Assembly (NCBI GenBank): GCA_007117675.1
Contig: SKGB01000019.1
Location: 1 to 14,357 of the forward strand
Length of the DNA: 14,357 nucleotides
DNA from: Candidatus Nomurabacteria bacterium
GTDB taxonomy: Bacteria; Patescibacteriota; Minisyncoccia; Phycocordibacterales; CSBR16-119
Direction of reading: 5' to 3'
Shown: positions 5,251 to 12,158 of the stretch, piece by piece
Layout: each line of letters begins with the position of its first letter
Numbering within the stretch: position 1 is the first letter of the stretch
Notes under the pieces: model-generated
Databases searched by the model: none
What the model saw: the letters and a program-made list of their open reading frames with translations, nothing else
What the model was told of the DNA's origin: nothing
Position numbers and translations under genes: made by a program

Positions 5251-7158
5251 TTAGAATAGGGTGTGTGGATTTACCATAATATCCCATGTATTTTTGAGTT
5301 GGTGGAGTGTTTTCTTCAATTCTTCGTGTTCTTTTGAGTCTGCGGGGTTTGTTTCAACAGGTGAGGGCCATGCCTTGTTGGGTACTTGTAATATGACATG
5401 GAGTATCTTTGTGCGAGGTGTTTTTCCTGATGTTTGGTATGTGTATACATCAAAATTTGAAAAGGTTGTCTCTATGAATTTTTGGATAGATACAATATTT
5501 TGGATATTAATTTCTCTGATACATTTTATTATTGTTGCGTAGGGTGGGTAGTTCCAGTTTTTTCTTTCCAAGATGTCATACTCAAAAAAAAGTTTTGTCT
5601 TCTTTTTTTCTATGAAGTTTGTTATTTCTTGGTCTGTGTATCGTGTTTGAAAAAAAAGTGTATCTGTAATATGTTTTGATATTCCATACAGTGTATGAAT
5701 TATTTTTTCATACATATTAAATTGAGGTATATTAAACAAGCTATCTAAAGAGACAATACATCCTGTTTCAAAAAAATTGTCTTGAAGAAAGGGGAGTGCT
5801 TTCGGCCCCACAATTGCAATATATGGTTTTGACCTATCTTGTATTTTTTCGATAAAATATTTTTCTTGTTTCTTTGTTTTAAGTGTATTTTGGTCACCTC
5901 TTAGAATGGTAAAATCGGAATTTATTTCTTTGAGTTCGTGTTCTATTTTTTCGGTTCCTATGCCAAGCCCTACAAGATTCCAGCTACCGCACTCTTTGCA
6001 GACAATGTTGCTTGTAAAGGTTTTGTTAAATTTTTTACTTTTGAAAAACCTCGCACCTGTTTCTGGGTTTTTATGAAGGGTAACCGGAGAACCTTTATAC
6101 ATCACAACACCCCCGCAGTCATTGCATACGGTGGATGTTGCAAGTGAGGCTCTCAATGAAAAAAGTAGTATCTGTTTTTGGGCGCTGTACTGTGTTTTGA
6201 TATTTTCAATGACTTGAGAGTGAAATATTTTGTGTTTTTGTGTTTTCATGTCGAGCAGGACATGGTTGTTTTTGTTCGGTATGGTGAAGTTTATTTTTTG
6301 CAAAGGTTCAATTTCCTTGCTTTCGTAGCGTGCAAAAGTCTCAGTCCTTACAAAGGTGTCTGCAAGGATAAAATTTTGTTTTTTGTGTAGCGCCAGAGTT
6401 TCTGCAAAAATACGATAGTCGATATAGGGTTTTCTTTGTGACTGATATGAAGAAGAACTTTCAAATTCTACAATAAGGGTGTCGCAGTCTTCACGGGGAA
6501 TACTTAAAAATTGTGGTGTGTGAATAAAACACACACTATGTTCCTTTTGGGTTGTTTCAAAACTTTCTTCTAGTTGTTTTTTTGTTAGTTTGCTGTGCAT
6601 GAAAACACAGTAGGATTCGATGCCTTTCTTCAGGTTTTCAAACAATATGTTTCCTTGGTGAATGGTCGGAACACATATGCGGACAGATTGTTTTTTTGCA
6701 AATTTTTCTCGAATAAAACTTTTGTAATATGAAAATCTTTCATGTTCACTATGTTGAAATATATATTTTCTGTGGAAAAAATTGTTACTTTTTTGCGTAT
6801 TTGTTTCAATTTTTTCAGATAGAGAAAGTATCGACTGAGGGATAAGGTTGTGAAAAAATTGAATGGCATTTCCAACATAGTATTCATTAACTATGTTTCC
6901 AACAGTAAAAATATCTGCATCAAAGGGTGATGATCCTACAATAGTTTTAACAGGGCGTAATTTGAATTTTGCTTCTTTGAGAGCAGTTTTTTCTTTTTCA
7001 ATTGGTTTAATATGTAAAACAATAGCTTTTTGATACTGTGTGCGGAAAGGTACTTCAACAATGTCACCAACAGAAACATCTTTACTTGTGAAATAACTAA
7101 GAGCGTCTTTGGGAAGACTTTTTTGGAGGGGGATTACTGTCAGAACAAATATCTTCAT
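5251..7158 (-). CDS. priA: PriA-like primosomal protein N', helicase motifs degenerate
   Basis: PriA restarts collapsed replication forks: it binds fork DNA and loads the replicative helicase. This 635-residue protein keeps the PriA frame: N-terminal DNA-binding domain (VGDIVEVPFRTQYQKAIVL, 30-48), two CxxC pairs (Cys345/348 and Cys387/390), GLGIGTEKIEHELK at 397-410 (family GxGTExxEEEL), the LRGDQNT segment, NYPPY at 536-540, and a C-terminus WDIMVNPHTLF like the family's DVDPxSLL end. E. coli PriA has 732 residues and eight zinc-binding Cys; half of those are missing here. No GKT Walker A is present where expected (about 131-146), the DEEH box is replaced by EFES (231-234), and the VAGRAGR motif is absent. 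ATP-driven unwinding is therefore unlikely. Start is ATG 7158, with a weak extended -10 (TGG-TACCAT, 7176-7168) 9 bases upstream. Confidence 0.8.
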   Translation of the reverse strand: MKIFVLTVIPLQKSLPKDALSYFTSKDVSVGDIVEVPFRTQYQKAIVLHIKPIEKEKTALKEAKFKLRPVKTIVGSSPFDADIFTVGNIVNEYYVGNAIQFFHNLIPQSILSLSEKIETNTQKSNNFFHRKYIFQHSEHERFSYYKSFIREKFAKKQSVRICVPTIHQGNILFENLKKGIESYCVFMHSKLTKKQLEESFETTQKEHSVCFIHTPQFLSIPREDCDTLIVEFESSSSYQSQRKPYIDYRIFAETLALHKKQNFILADTFVRTETFARYESKEIEPLQKINFTIPNKNNHVLLDMKTQKHKIFHSQVIENIKTQYSAQKQILLFSLRASLATSTVCNDCGGVVMYKGSPVTLHKNPETGARFFKSKKFNKTFTSNIVCKECGSWNLVGLGIGTEKIEHELKEINSDFTILRGDQNTLKTKKQEKYFIEKIQDRSKPYIAIVGPKALPFLQDNFFETGCIVSLDSLFNIPQFNMYEKIIHTLYGISKHITDTLFFQTRYTDQEITNFIEKKKTKLFFEYDILERKNWNYPPYATIIKCIREINIQNIVSIQKFIETTFSNFDVYTYQTSGKTPRTKILHVILQVPNKAWPSPVETNPADSKEHEELKKTLHQLKNTWDIMVNPHTLF

Positions 7159-7242
7159 TATATACGTATGGTACCATGCAAAGCTCTCAATATTCTATTG
7201 ACAGAGGAGGGATGAAAAGATGTCCTGTATTTTAATTTTGAG

Positions 7243-7248
7243 TATAAT
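7243..7248 (+). promoter_or_regulatory. Candidate -10 box for the M23-fold gene
   Basis: TATAAT, 15 bases before the ATG at 7264. No convincing -35 at the right spacing. The predicted leader is about 9 bases. It lies in the short divergent region between priA and this gene. Confidence 0.45.
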
Positions 7249-7263
7249 GAAAGTATCTTATTG

Positions 7264-8025
7264 ATGTATTTAAATATTATGCTACCTTCTTTTTACAACC
7301 ATATACAGCAGAGGCCTGACAAGGGTCTCGGGAGGGAAAACCAGTATGTCCCTGATTCTCATGCGTCTGAATTTTGGAATAGTTTTTATACTGATCTTCA
7401 GTCAAAAACTATTTTTAATGAACCCTTTTTTGGTTTTGTGCAGGGGGTAAATCCTTATTTTGGAAACTTTGGCTATTCTTTTCACCCGAGTAAAAAAATT
7501 CCAAATTATTACAACATTGGGGTGTATGGTGGTGGAGATCCAAAAACAAAAATTATTCCAGTATGTGACGGAGTTTTGGAATATTCTGGTTTTGATATTG
7601 TAAACGGCTATTATGTTTTGATTTCACATCCTCACATACAAACTGAAGATGGGTATGTTATGCATAGTTTGTATATGCATTTGAAAAAACCTCTTGTTAA
7701 ATTTTCGTCGTATCAAAAAATGTTACGGGAAATTTCTTTTCATGCTTATCCAAAGATTTTAATAGAACGAGAAACCCCTATAGGCGAGCTTGGGTCTACT
7801 GGTGTTGTTGGGGGAAGGCAGTCTGTTTTGTATGTACAAATTGAATTTAGACACCCTTACAAAGATGATGTTGTGGTTATTGACCCTCTGTCTTTGTTTG
7901 GTTTGAAATCTCAAGAAAATATTGCAAAAAACTGTGAGACATTTGAAGATTTTAATAAATTAGGAAATACAAAAATTAGTGATTTTAAAAAATACAATAT
8001 TGAAAAATATATAGAACCCAAATAA
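7264..8025 (+). CDS. M23/LytM-fold protein lacking most metal ligands
   Basis: The middle of this 253-residue protein follows the peptidase M23 (LytM) beta-fold. GYSFHPSKKIPNYYNIGVYG stands where the family has GYRxHP...HxGxDxxxP. Then come PVCDGVLEYSG (family AxxDGxVxxxG), YVMHSLYMHL (family xxYxHLS), IGELGSTGVVG (family xGxxGxTGxxTG), and VLYVQIEFRH (family HLHFE). The fold therefore looks intact, but the HxxxD ligands are Tyr and Tyr and the HxH of HLHFE is lost. Only the His of MHL aligns. It is probably not an active zinc endopeptidase and may be a regulator or binder, as with EnvC/NlpD-type LytM domains. No signal peptide is visible. I chose ATG 7264; an in-frame TTG sits directly before it. 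It stands alone before murA, which has its own promoter. Confidence 0.65.
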   Translation: MYLNIMLPSFYNHIQQRPDKGLGRENQYVPDSHASEFWNSFYTDLQSKTIFNEPFFGFVQGVNPYFGNFGYSFHPSKKIPNYYNIGVYGGGDPKTKIIPVCDGVLEYSGFDIVNGYYVLISHPHIQTEDGYVMHSLYMHLKKPLVKFSSYQKMLREISFHAYPKILIERETPIGELGSTGVVGGRQSVLYVQIEFRHPYKDDVVVIDPLSLFGLKSQENIAKNCETFEDFNKLGNTKISDFKKYNIEKYIEPK

Positions 8026-8039
8026 GCTTTGTGTGGATA

Positions 8040-8068
8040 TTGACCTAATCTATTTTTTAATGTATTGT
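8040..8068 (+). promoter_or_regulatory. Promoter of murA
   Basis: TTGACC (8040-8045), exactly 17 bases, then TATTGT (8063-8068). The predicted start is near 8075, giving a leader of about 17 bases without Shine-Dalgarno. A second possible -10, TAAAAT (8074-8079), would give about 6. Confidence 0.6.
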
Positions 8069-8091
8069 CAACATAAAATAAAACTGTACTC

Positions 8092-9414
8092 ATGAAAAAT
8101 CAAATCATTATTACTGGTGGAAAGTCTCTTCATGGGACTATTAAACCGCAGGGTGCCAAAAATGAAGCACTCCAAATACTGTCTGCTGTCTTGATTTATC
8201 CAGGCAAGACTCGTGTAGATAATATCCCCGATATTGCTGATGTTACTAAACTGATTGAGATTTTAAAATATCTTGGAGTTGAGGTTGAAAAAGTTTCTTC
8301 CGGCTGTATGATTTTTGATGCTTCTCGTGTCGATCCTGACAAGATGGACACGAATCGTTTCCGTGAACTTGCATCTAGTTTGAGGGGGTCTCTGATGGTT
8401 GCCGGTGCTATGTTGGGTCGCTTTAAAAAAGCTTTTATACCAACACCAGGTGGTGACAAAATTGGAATACGTCCAATTACAACACATTTGCGCGGCTTTC
8501 AAAGTCTAGGTGCTTATGAGATTGGTGGTCAAAACTATGTAATGGATCAGGATTTTAGGCGGCCGGCTAGGATTCAACTTACTGAGGCTTCTGTAACAGG
8601 AACGGCAAATATTTTACTTGCTTCTGTTTTCTCTCAGAATTCTCAACCTCCTCTTGAAATCTACAACGCTGCTTGTGAACCCTATGTTCAACAGCTTTGT
8701 GGTCTTTTGCAAAAGTATGGGGCTCAAATTTCTGGAATAGGATCAAATCTTTTGACTGTTACTCCAGTTACTCTTAAGGGTGTGACTGATGTTGAGCACG
8801 TGATTCAGTCTGACATGATTGAGGTGGGTAGTTTGATTGTTCTCGCTGTTGTCTGTGGGAACGGCATCTTTATTGAAGGTGATGATATCTTACAGGTTCT
8901 TGGTGAAACAGCTCAGACTGTTTTTAAAAAACTTGGTGTTATATGGGAAGAGCGAGGAGGTGGTTTATATATTCCTGCACACCAAAGTTATCTTATAAAA
9001 GAGCCTAGTGTTCAAGGTAAAGTTCGAGTTGTGTACGATCAAATATGGCCCGGACTTTCACCAGACCATATAAGCCACCTTATAGTGCTCGCGCTTTTTG
9101 CTAAAGGTTCTGTTGTTTTTGAGCAGAGAATGTTTGATGAGCGTTTACATTTCACAAGTATTTTGAGAGACATGGGTGCTTCAGTTCATTCTTCAACAAA
9201 TAAACAGGTTGTTATTATGGGAAATAATCGCCAGACACAACTTGTTGGTTTAGAGATGTCTTCACCAGATATTCGTGCCGGAATGTCTTTACTTATTGCT
9301 GCTCTTGCCGCAAGGGAAAAGAGTATTATTCACAATGCATATCAAATCCATCGTGGATACGAGAATATTGTTCAACGCTTACGTGACCTTGGTGCTGAAA
9401 TTGAGGAAAGGTAG
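8092..9414 (+). CDS. murA: UDP-N-acetylglucosamine 1-carboxyvinyltransferase (Asp in place of catalytic-loop Cys)
   Basis: MurA transfers enolpyruvate from PEP to UDP-GlcNAc, the first committed step of peptidoglycan synthesis, in the cytosol. The 440-residue length is normal for the EPSP-synthase-like family. Landmarks are GAKNEAL with Lys23-Asn24 (Lys22-Asn23 in E. coli), SSLRGSLMVAGAMLG at 95-109, the catalytic loop PTPGGDKIGIRPITTH at 117-132, a PD (324-325) near the catalytic Asp of the family, SPDIRAG at 391-397, and IHRGYENI at 419-426. In the loop the usual Cys115 is Asp122. Asp at this site is known from mycobacteria, Chlamydia and Borrelia and makes the enzyme naturally insensitive to fosfomycin. 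Start is ATG 8092. A strong terminator follows the TAG stop, so murA is probably transcribed alone. Confidence 0.95.
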   Translation: MKNQIIITGGKSLHGTIKPQGAKNEALQILSAVLIYPGKTRVDNIPDIADVTKLIEILKYLGVEVEKVSSGCMIFDASRVDPDKMDTNRFRELASSLRGSLMVAGAMLGRFKKAFIPTPGGDKIGIRPITTHLRGFQSLGAYEIGGQNYVMDQDFRRPARIQLTEASVTGTANILLASVFSQNSQPPLEIYNAACEPYVQQLCGLLQKYGAQISGIGSNLLTVTPVTLKGVTDVEHVIQSDMIEVGSLIVLAVVCGNGIFIEGDDILQVLGETAQTVFKKLGVIWEERGGGLYIPAHQSYLIKEPSVQGKVRVVYDQIWPGLSPDHISHLIVLALFAKGSVVFEQRMFDERLHFTSILRDMGASVHSSTNKQVVIMGNNRQTQLVGLEMSSPDIRAGMSLLIAALAAREKSIIHNAYQIHRGYENIVQRLRDLGAEIEER

Positions 9415-9427
9415 TTTTTTACTAGTG

Positions 9428-9460
9428 AAAACCAGCGTGTGGAATCACGCTGGTTTTTTT
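9428..9460 (+). terminator. Intrinsic terminator after murA
   Basis: Perfect 12-bp stem (9428-9439 with 9446-9457), 6-base loop, and a run of seven T (9454-9460). It begins 14 bases after the murA stop. Confidence 0.92.
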
Positions 9461-9494
9461 CTTTTCGTCCATAGTGTCTTGGTCTATACCCCTG

Positions 9495-9503
9495 TGCTAT
9501 AAT
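9495..9503 (+). promoter_or_regulatory. Extended -10 promoter of mreB
   Basis: TGC-TATAAT is a perfect extended -10. The -35 region (around 9475-9480) is poor. The box ends 10 bases before the mreB ATG, so the leader is only about 3-4 bases. Confidence 0.7.
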
Positions 9504-9513
9504 CTATTTCACT

Positions 9514-10527
9514 ATGTCATTATTTACCAGAAAGCTCGGAATAGATTTAGGGACTGCAAACACGCTTGTTTTTGTTCCAGGAAAAGGAATCGTTTTAAAC
9601 GAACCTGCTGTGGTTGCTGTTTCTGAGCAAGATAACAAAATATTAGCTATTGGTAAGGAGGCAAAAAAGATGATTGGAAGAACACCTGATTCTATTATTG
9701 CTTACAGACCTATGAAAGACGGGGTTATCGCTGATTATCGAGTTACGGAAGCAATGCTCCGATATTTTATCGGAAAAGCACTCGGTCCTTTTTCCATACT
9801 CAAACCTGATGTTATGATATCTGTTCCTGCGGGGGTAACCTCTACCGAACGTCGTGCTGTGGTTGAGGCCGCTATTAAGGCTGGAGCAAAAAATGCCTAC
9901 GTTGTAAAAGAACCAATACTAGCCGCTATTGGAGCTGGTATTCCTATTCACGAAACAAAGGGTCATATGATTGTCGATATTGGTGGAGGAACAACAGACG
10001 TTGCCGTTATTTCTTTGGGGGGAATTGTTTCTTGTAAATCAGTAAAAATTGCGGGTAACAAAATAGACCATGCTATTGCAGATTACATCAAAAAAACTTT
10101 CAATCTTGCAATTGGTGACCGAACTGCAGAGCAGGTGAAAATTAAAATTGGTTCAGCTGTTCCTCTTGATGATGAACTAGTAGCAACTATTAAGGGTCGT
10201 GATTTTGTTCAAGGTCTTCCGCGAACAGCTCAGGTTTCTACAAACGAAATTGTAAAAGCTATTGATAATGAGTTGAGAGGAATTGTAAAAGCTATTAAAG
10301 ATGTGCTTCAAGAAACGCCTCCAGAACTGGCGAGTGATATTATTGATCAGGGAATTATTTTAACTGGTGGTACTTCGCAACTTCGTAATCTCGGAGAGCT
10401 TATCTATCGAAGAACAGGGGTAAAGGCACGTCTTGCTGATGATGCCTTGTATTGTGTGGCTAAGGGGACTGGTATTGCGCTCGAACATCTTGATACCTAC
10501 AAAAAATCAATTATTTCCAAGCGATAA
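9514..10527 (+). CDS. mreB: Rod-shape-determining protein MreB
   Basis: Bacterial actin that forms membrane-bound filaments and guides lateral wall synthesis. At 337 residues it has the normal length. Motifs in order are phosphate-1 GIDLGTANTLV at 9-19, RPMKDGVIADY at 65-75, the SVPAG region at 103-107 (MISVPAGVTSTERRAV), phosphate-2 DIGGGTTDVAVISLGG at 155-170, and the adenosine-binding ILTGGTSQLRNL at 282-293. The N-terminal MSLFTRK is short and slightly amphipathic, possibly a weak membrane contact. It lies between murA, from which a strong terminator separates it, and holB, which starts 29 bases later with a -10 of its own. No mreC, mreD or rodA follows, so the classical mre operon is broken up here. 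Confidence 0.97.
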   Translation: MSLFTRKLGIDLGTANTLVFVPGKGIVLNEPAVVAVSEQDNKILAIGKEAKKMIGRTPDSIIAYRPMKDGVIADYRVTEAMLRYFIGKALGPFSILKPDVMISVPAGVTSTERRAVVEAAIKAGAKNAYVVKEPILAAIGAGIPIHETKGHMIVDIGGGTTDVAVISLGGIVSCKSVKIAGNKIDHAIADYIKKTFNLAIGDRTAEQVKIKIGSAVPLDDELVATIKGRDFVQGLPRTAQVSTNEIVKAIDNELRGIVKAIKDVLQETPPELASDIIDQGIILTGGTSQLRNLGELIYRRTGVKARLADDALYCVAKGTGIALEHLDTYKKSIISKR

Positions 10528-10541
10528 AGATTATTAAATTT

Positions 10542-10550
10542 TGATATACT
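10542..10550 (+). promoter_or_regulatory. Extended -10 promoter of holB, leaderless
   Basis: TGA-TATACT ends 6 bases before the ATG at 10557. Transcription would begin at or next to the start codon itself. No clear -35. It sits between the mreB stop and the next gene. Confidence 0.6.
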
Positions 10551-10556
10551 AAAAAT

Positions 10557-11210
10557 ATGACATTACTGTCTCATCATGCGCATATTTTTATCGGACCCCT
10601 TGCTACTCTAAAGGATGTTGTTTTTGATATGCTTAAAAAAGAAGATTTACTAAACGATGACACCCTTTTGTATACCCAAAAAACTACGTTTCTTACAGTT
10701 GAAGATGCGCATGATATTAAACAATTTATCTCACAGAAAGCTTCTACTCACCGAAACACACTCGCCGTTATTTTTGTAGAAAATTTTTCTCAGCCAGCGC
10801 AGAACGCCTTACTTAAAATAGTGGAGGAGCCTGGAGGGTATTCTCATATTATTTTTGTAACACCCCATGAGCATCTTTTGTTGCAAACAATAAAATCTCG
10901 TTCCTTGATTCATTACATAACTTCTGATGAAGAAATTTCACCATTACCTGTTTCTCCTTTTTTGCGTTCAAAACCAGCAGAGAGACTTTCAATGATTGAT
11001 GAGTATCTTAAAAAAAATAAAAATTTAGATTCAAAAGAAGTAAAACAAGAAATTTCTATTTTCTTGTCATCTTTAGAAAAAAAGGCGTATCACGACGCTC
11101 TTTTCAGAAAAAATAATGCTTTGTTCGAGGCTATATTTTTTGCTAAGAAATATATAATGAATACAGGTTCATCAACAAAACAACTACTTGAATATATTGC
11201 TTTGACCTAA
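10557..11210 (+). CDS. holB: DNA polymerase III delta' subunit-like clamp-loader protein
   Basis: The delta' subunit is the rigid stator of the clamp loader that places the beta clamp on DNA. This 217-residue protein has HAHIFIGPLATLK at 7-19 in place of the N-terminal HAYLFxGPxGxGK. The P-loop is lost, as is usual for delta'. TVEDAHDIKQFISQK at 47-61 corresponds to the family's I..IR.l...l. AVIFVENFSQPAQNALLKIVEEP follows in two parts (70-80, 81-92), with the diagnostic AQNALLKxxEEP. SRS at 114-116 stands at the SRC motif. E. coli HolB has 334 residues; the C-terminal collar domain is much reduced here, as is common in CPR genomes. I cannot exclude that it is annotated simply as an AAA-family subunit. 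Start is ATG 10557, preceded by a leaderless-type -10. Confidence 0.78.
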   Translation: MTLLSHHAHIFIGPLATLKDVVFDMLKKEDLLNDDTLLYTQKTTFLTVEDAHDIKQFISQKASTHRNTLAVIFVENFSQPAQNALLKIVEEPGGYSHIIFVTPHEHLLLQTIKSRSLIHYITSDEEISPLPVSPFLRSKPAERLSMIDEYLKKNKNLDSKEVKQEISIFLSSLEKKAYHDALFRKNNALFEAIFFAKKYIMNTGSSTKQLLEYIALT

Positions 11211-11216
11211 AATAGG

Positions 11217-11242
11217 GTGTTATTATTAACACAAATGTTTTT
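11217..11242 (+). terminator. Weak terminator-like hairpin after holB
   Basis: GTGTTA / TAACAC (6-bp perfect stem, 4-base loop, 11217-11232), followed after four bases by GTTTTTTG. The stem is short and AT-rich, so the call is tentative. It marks the left edge of the foreign-looking secreted-protein gene. Confidence 0.3.
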
Positions 11243-11284
11243 TGATAATTCACTTGTTTTCAAACCAAACTAAAAATTTTCGTC

Positions 11285-11590
11285 ATGAAAAAGCTCTTCT
11301 TTCTTTGTTGCCTTATGTGGGCTTCTTTTGCTTGTGTCACGCATTGTTTTGCACAACACAGCGATATTTCTTTTGTCTATGTTTGTAGTCAAGATACACT
11401 TATGTTAGATCTTGAAACACAAACAGTCTCTCAGCTTTCAGGTGTGTTTTTGGAAAAAACAAAAGATTTACATTTCCTGAGACACACCCTAAGTAAACAG
11501 TTTATTTTAGACCACACCACACAATATCATTTGTTTGAGGTATTATTTTCGGATAGTTCAGTATCTTTCGTTACCTTGGAGTGCTGGTGA
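11285..11590 (+). CDS. N-terminal part of a frameshifted secreted protein (signal peptide)
   Basis: 101 codons. Residues 1-24 are a clear signal peptide: MKK, a hydrophobic core, and an end CFAQ that is typical of Bacteroidota exports. The mature part (HSDISFVYVCSQDTLMLDLE...) is not one I recognise. The frame stops at 11590, while the next frame (+1) is already open from 11511 and continues to a T9SS sorting domain at 12104. A secretion signal on one frame and a secretion tail on the next strongly suggest one original gene of about 270 codons, split by a single-base shift between 11511 and 11590. This may be a true decay mutation or an assembly error, as homopolymers such as TTTT lie in the overlap. 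The gene sits alone between holB and frr, with a hairpin on either side. Confidence 0.6.
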   Translation: MKKLFFLCCLMWASFACVTHCFAQHSDISFVYVCSQDTLMLDLETQTVSQLSGVFLEKTKDLHFLRHTLSKQFILDHTTQYHLFEVLFSDSSVSFVTLECW

Positions 11591-12104
11591 TATTCAGACG
11601 GAGTTATTTTTTATGTTTGGCAAACTAGAAGATTATTGTATTAAAACATTTCTTGGTACGATCTCTTTGATTGAGACAGGAATGTCAGAATACGAAAATC
11701 TTTATGTTATTAAAAGCGAGTGCTCTTTTGGTCCTGATGTTGTGTATCGTTTTTATCTTGAGGATAATATATTTTTACCCATATTTTCTCTTGAGGTAAC
11801 AGAACAGTATAATGGTTTCGCGTGTAGTTTGCATGAGTTTCAGAGAAATTATTCTCCCTTATCTCTTTTTGAACAAGTGCAAAATAGTTCATGTTTTGTT
11901 TTTCCTAATCCTGCAAGATCTTTTATTAAGGTGTCTTGTGAAGCAGAAGATGGGATTTTGGACTGTTATTCCGTAAACGGTAAATATATTTGTTCCATGC
12001 AAGAAATCTGTCTTGGTAGTGGTATGTACGACGTTTCTATGTTGGTGTCTGGTATGTATATTATTACTACTCAATCTGGTCATATTTTCTTTGTAAAACA
12101 ATAA
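11535..12104 (+). CDS. C-terminal part of the frameshifted secreted protein, with T9SS type A sorting domain
   Basis: The frame is open from 11511; 11535 (TTG) and 11613 (ATG) are possible starts if it is translated alone, but it reads best as the continuation of the signal-peptide ORF at 11285. The first 115 residues are unrecognised. From about 119 the sequence matches the Por/T9SS type A sorting domain (the TIGR04183 kind): FPNPARSFIKVS at 123-134, then DCYSVNGKYI (family lyDxxGkxv), SGMYDVSMLVSGMYIITTQSG (two runs; family vxxLxxGvYxvxxxxg), and the end FFVKQ (family kkxvkq). In Bacteroidota this tail directs export across the outer membrane. A Patescibacterium should have neither that membrane nor the system, so gene transfer is suggested. 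A terminator begins within the stop codon. Confidence 0.65.
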   Translation: MRYYFRIVQYLSLPWSAGDIQTELFFMFGKLEDYCIKTFLGTISLIETGMSEYENLYVIKSECSFGPDVVYRFYLEDNIFLPIFSLEVTEQYNGFACSLHEFQRNYSPLSLFEQVQNSSCFVFPNPARSFIKVSCEAEDGILDCYSVNGKYICSMQEICLGSGMYDVSMLVSGMYIITTQSGHIFFVKQ

Positions 12105-12126
12105 AACCCTTGCGAGAGGGTTTTTT
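12103..12126 (+). terminator. Intrinsic terminator after the T9SS-domain gene
   Basis: Perfect 8-bp stem AAAACCCT / AGGGTTTT (12103-12110 and 12117-12124) with a 6-base loop, ending in TTTTTT. It overlaps the TAA stop at 12102-12104. Confidence 0.88.
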
Positions 12127-12143
12127 CTTTGTCTTTTTTTAAG

Positions 12144-12149
12144 TATAAT
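12144..12149 (+). promoter_or_regulatory. -10 box of frr
   Basis: TATAAT ends 9 bases before the ATG at 12159. The predicted leader is about 2-3 bases. The region upstream is the T-run of the preceding terminator, with no clear -35. Confidence 0.5.
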
Positions 12150-12158
12150 AAGTTTGTT

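Noticed and set aside
11588..11590. TGA read as glycine (recoded Gracilibacteria code) instead of a stop
   Set aside because: Reading through TGA here does not reach the sorting-domain frame, and other genes such as rseP and the 4134 gene end properly at TGA.
11511..11592. Programmed frameshift joining the two frames of the secreted protein
   Set aside because: I see no slippery heptamer with a downstream hairpin or an internal Shine-Dalgarno. A decay mutation or sequencing error is simpler.
12129..12158. TTG start for frr, adding ten residues
   Set aside because: The extra codons overlap the T-run of the terminator and the TATAAT box and do not match the family; ATG 12159 gives a normal RRF start.
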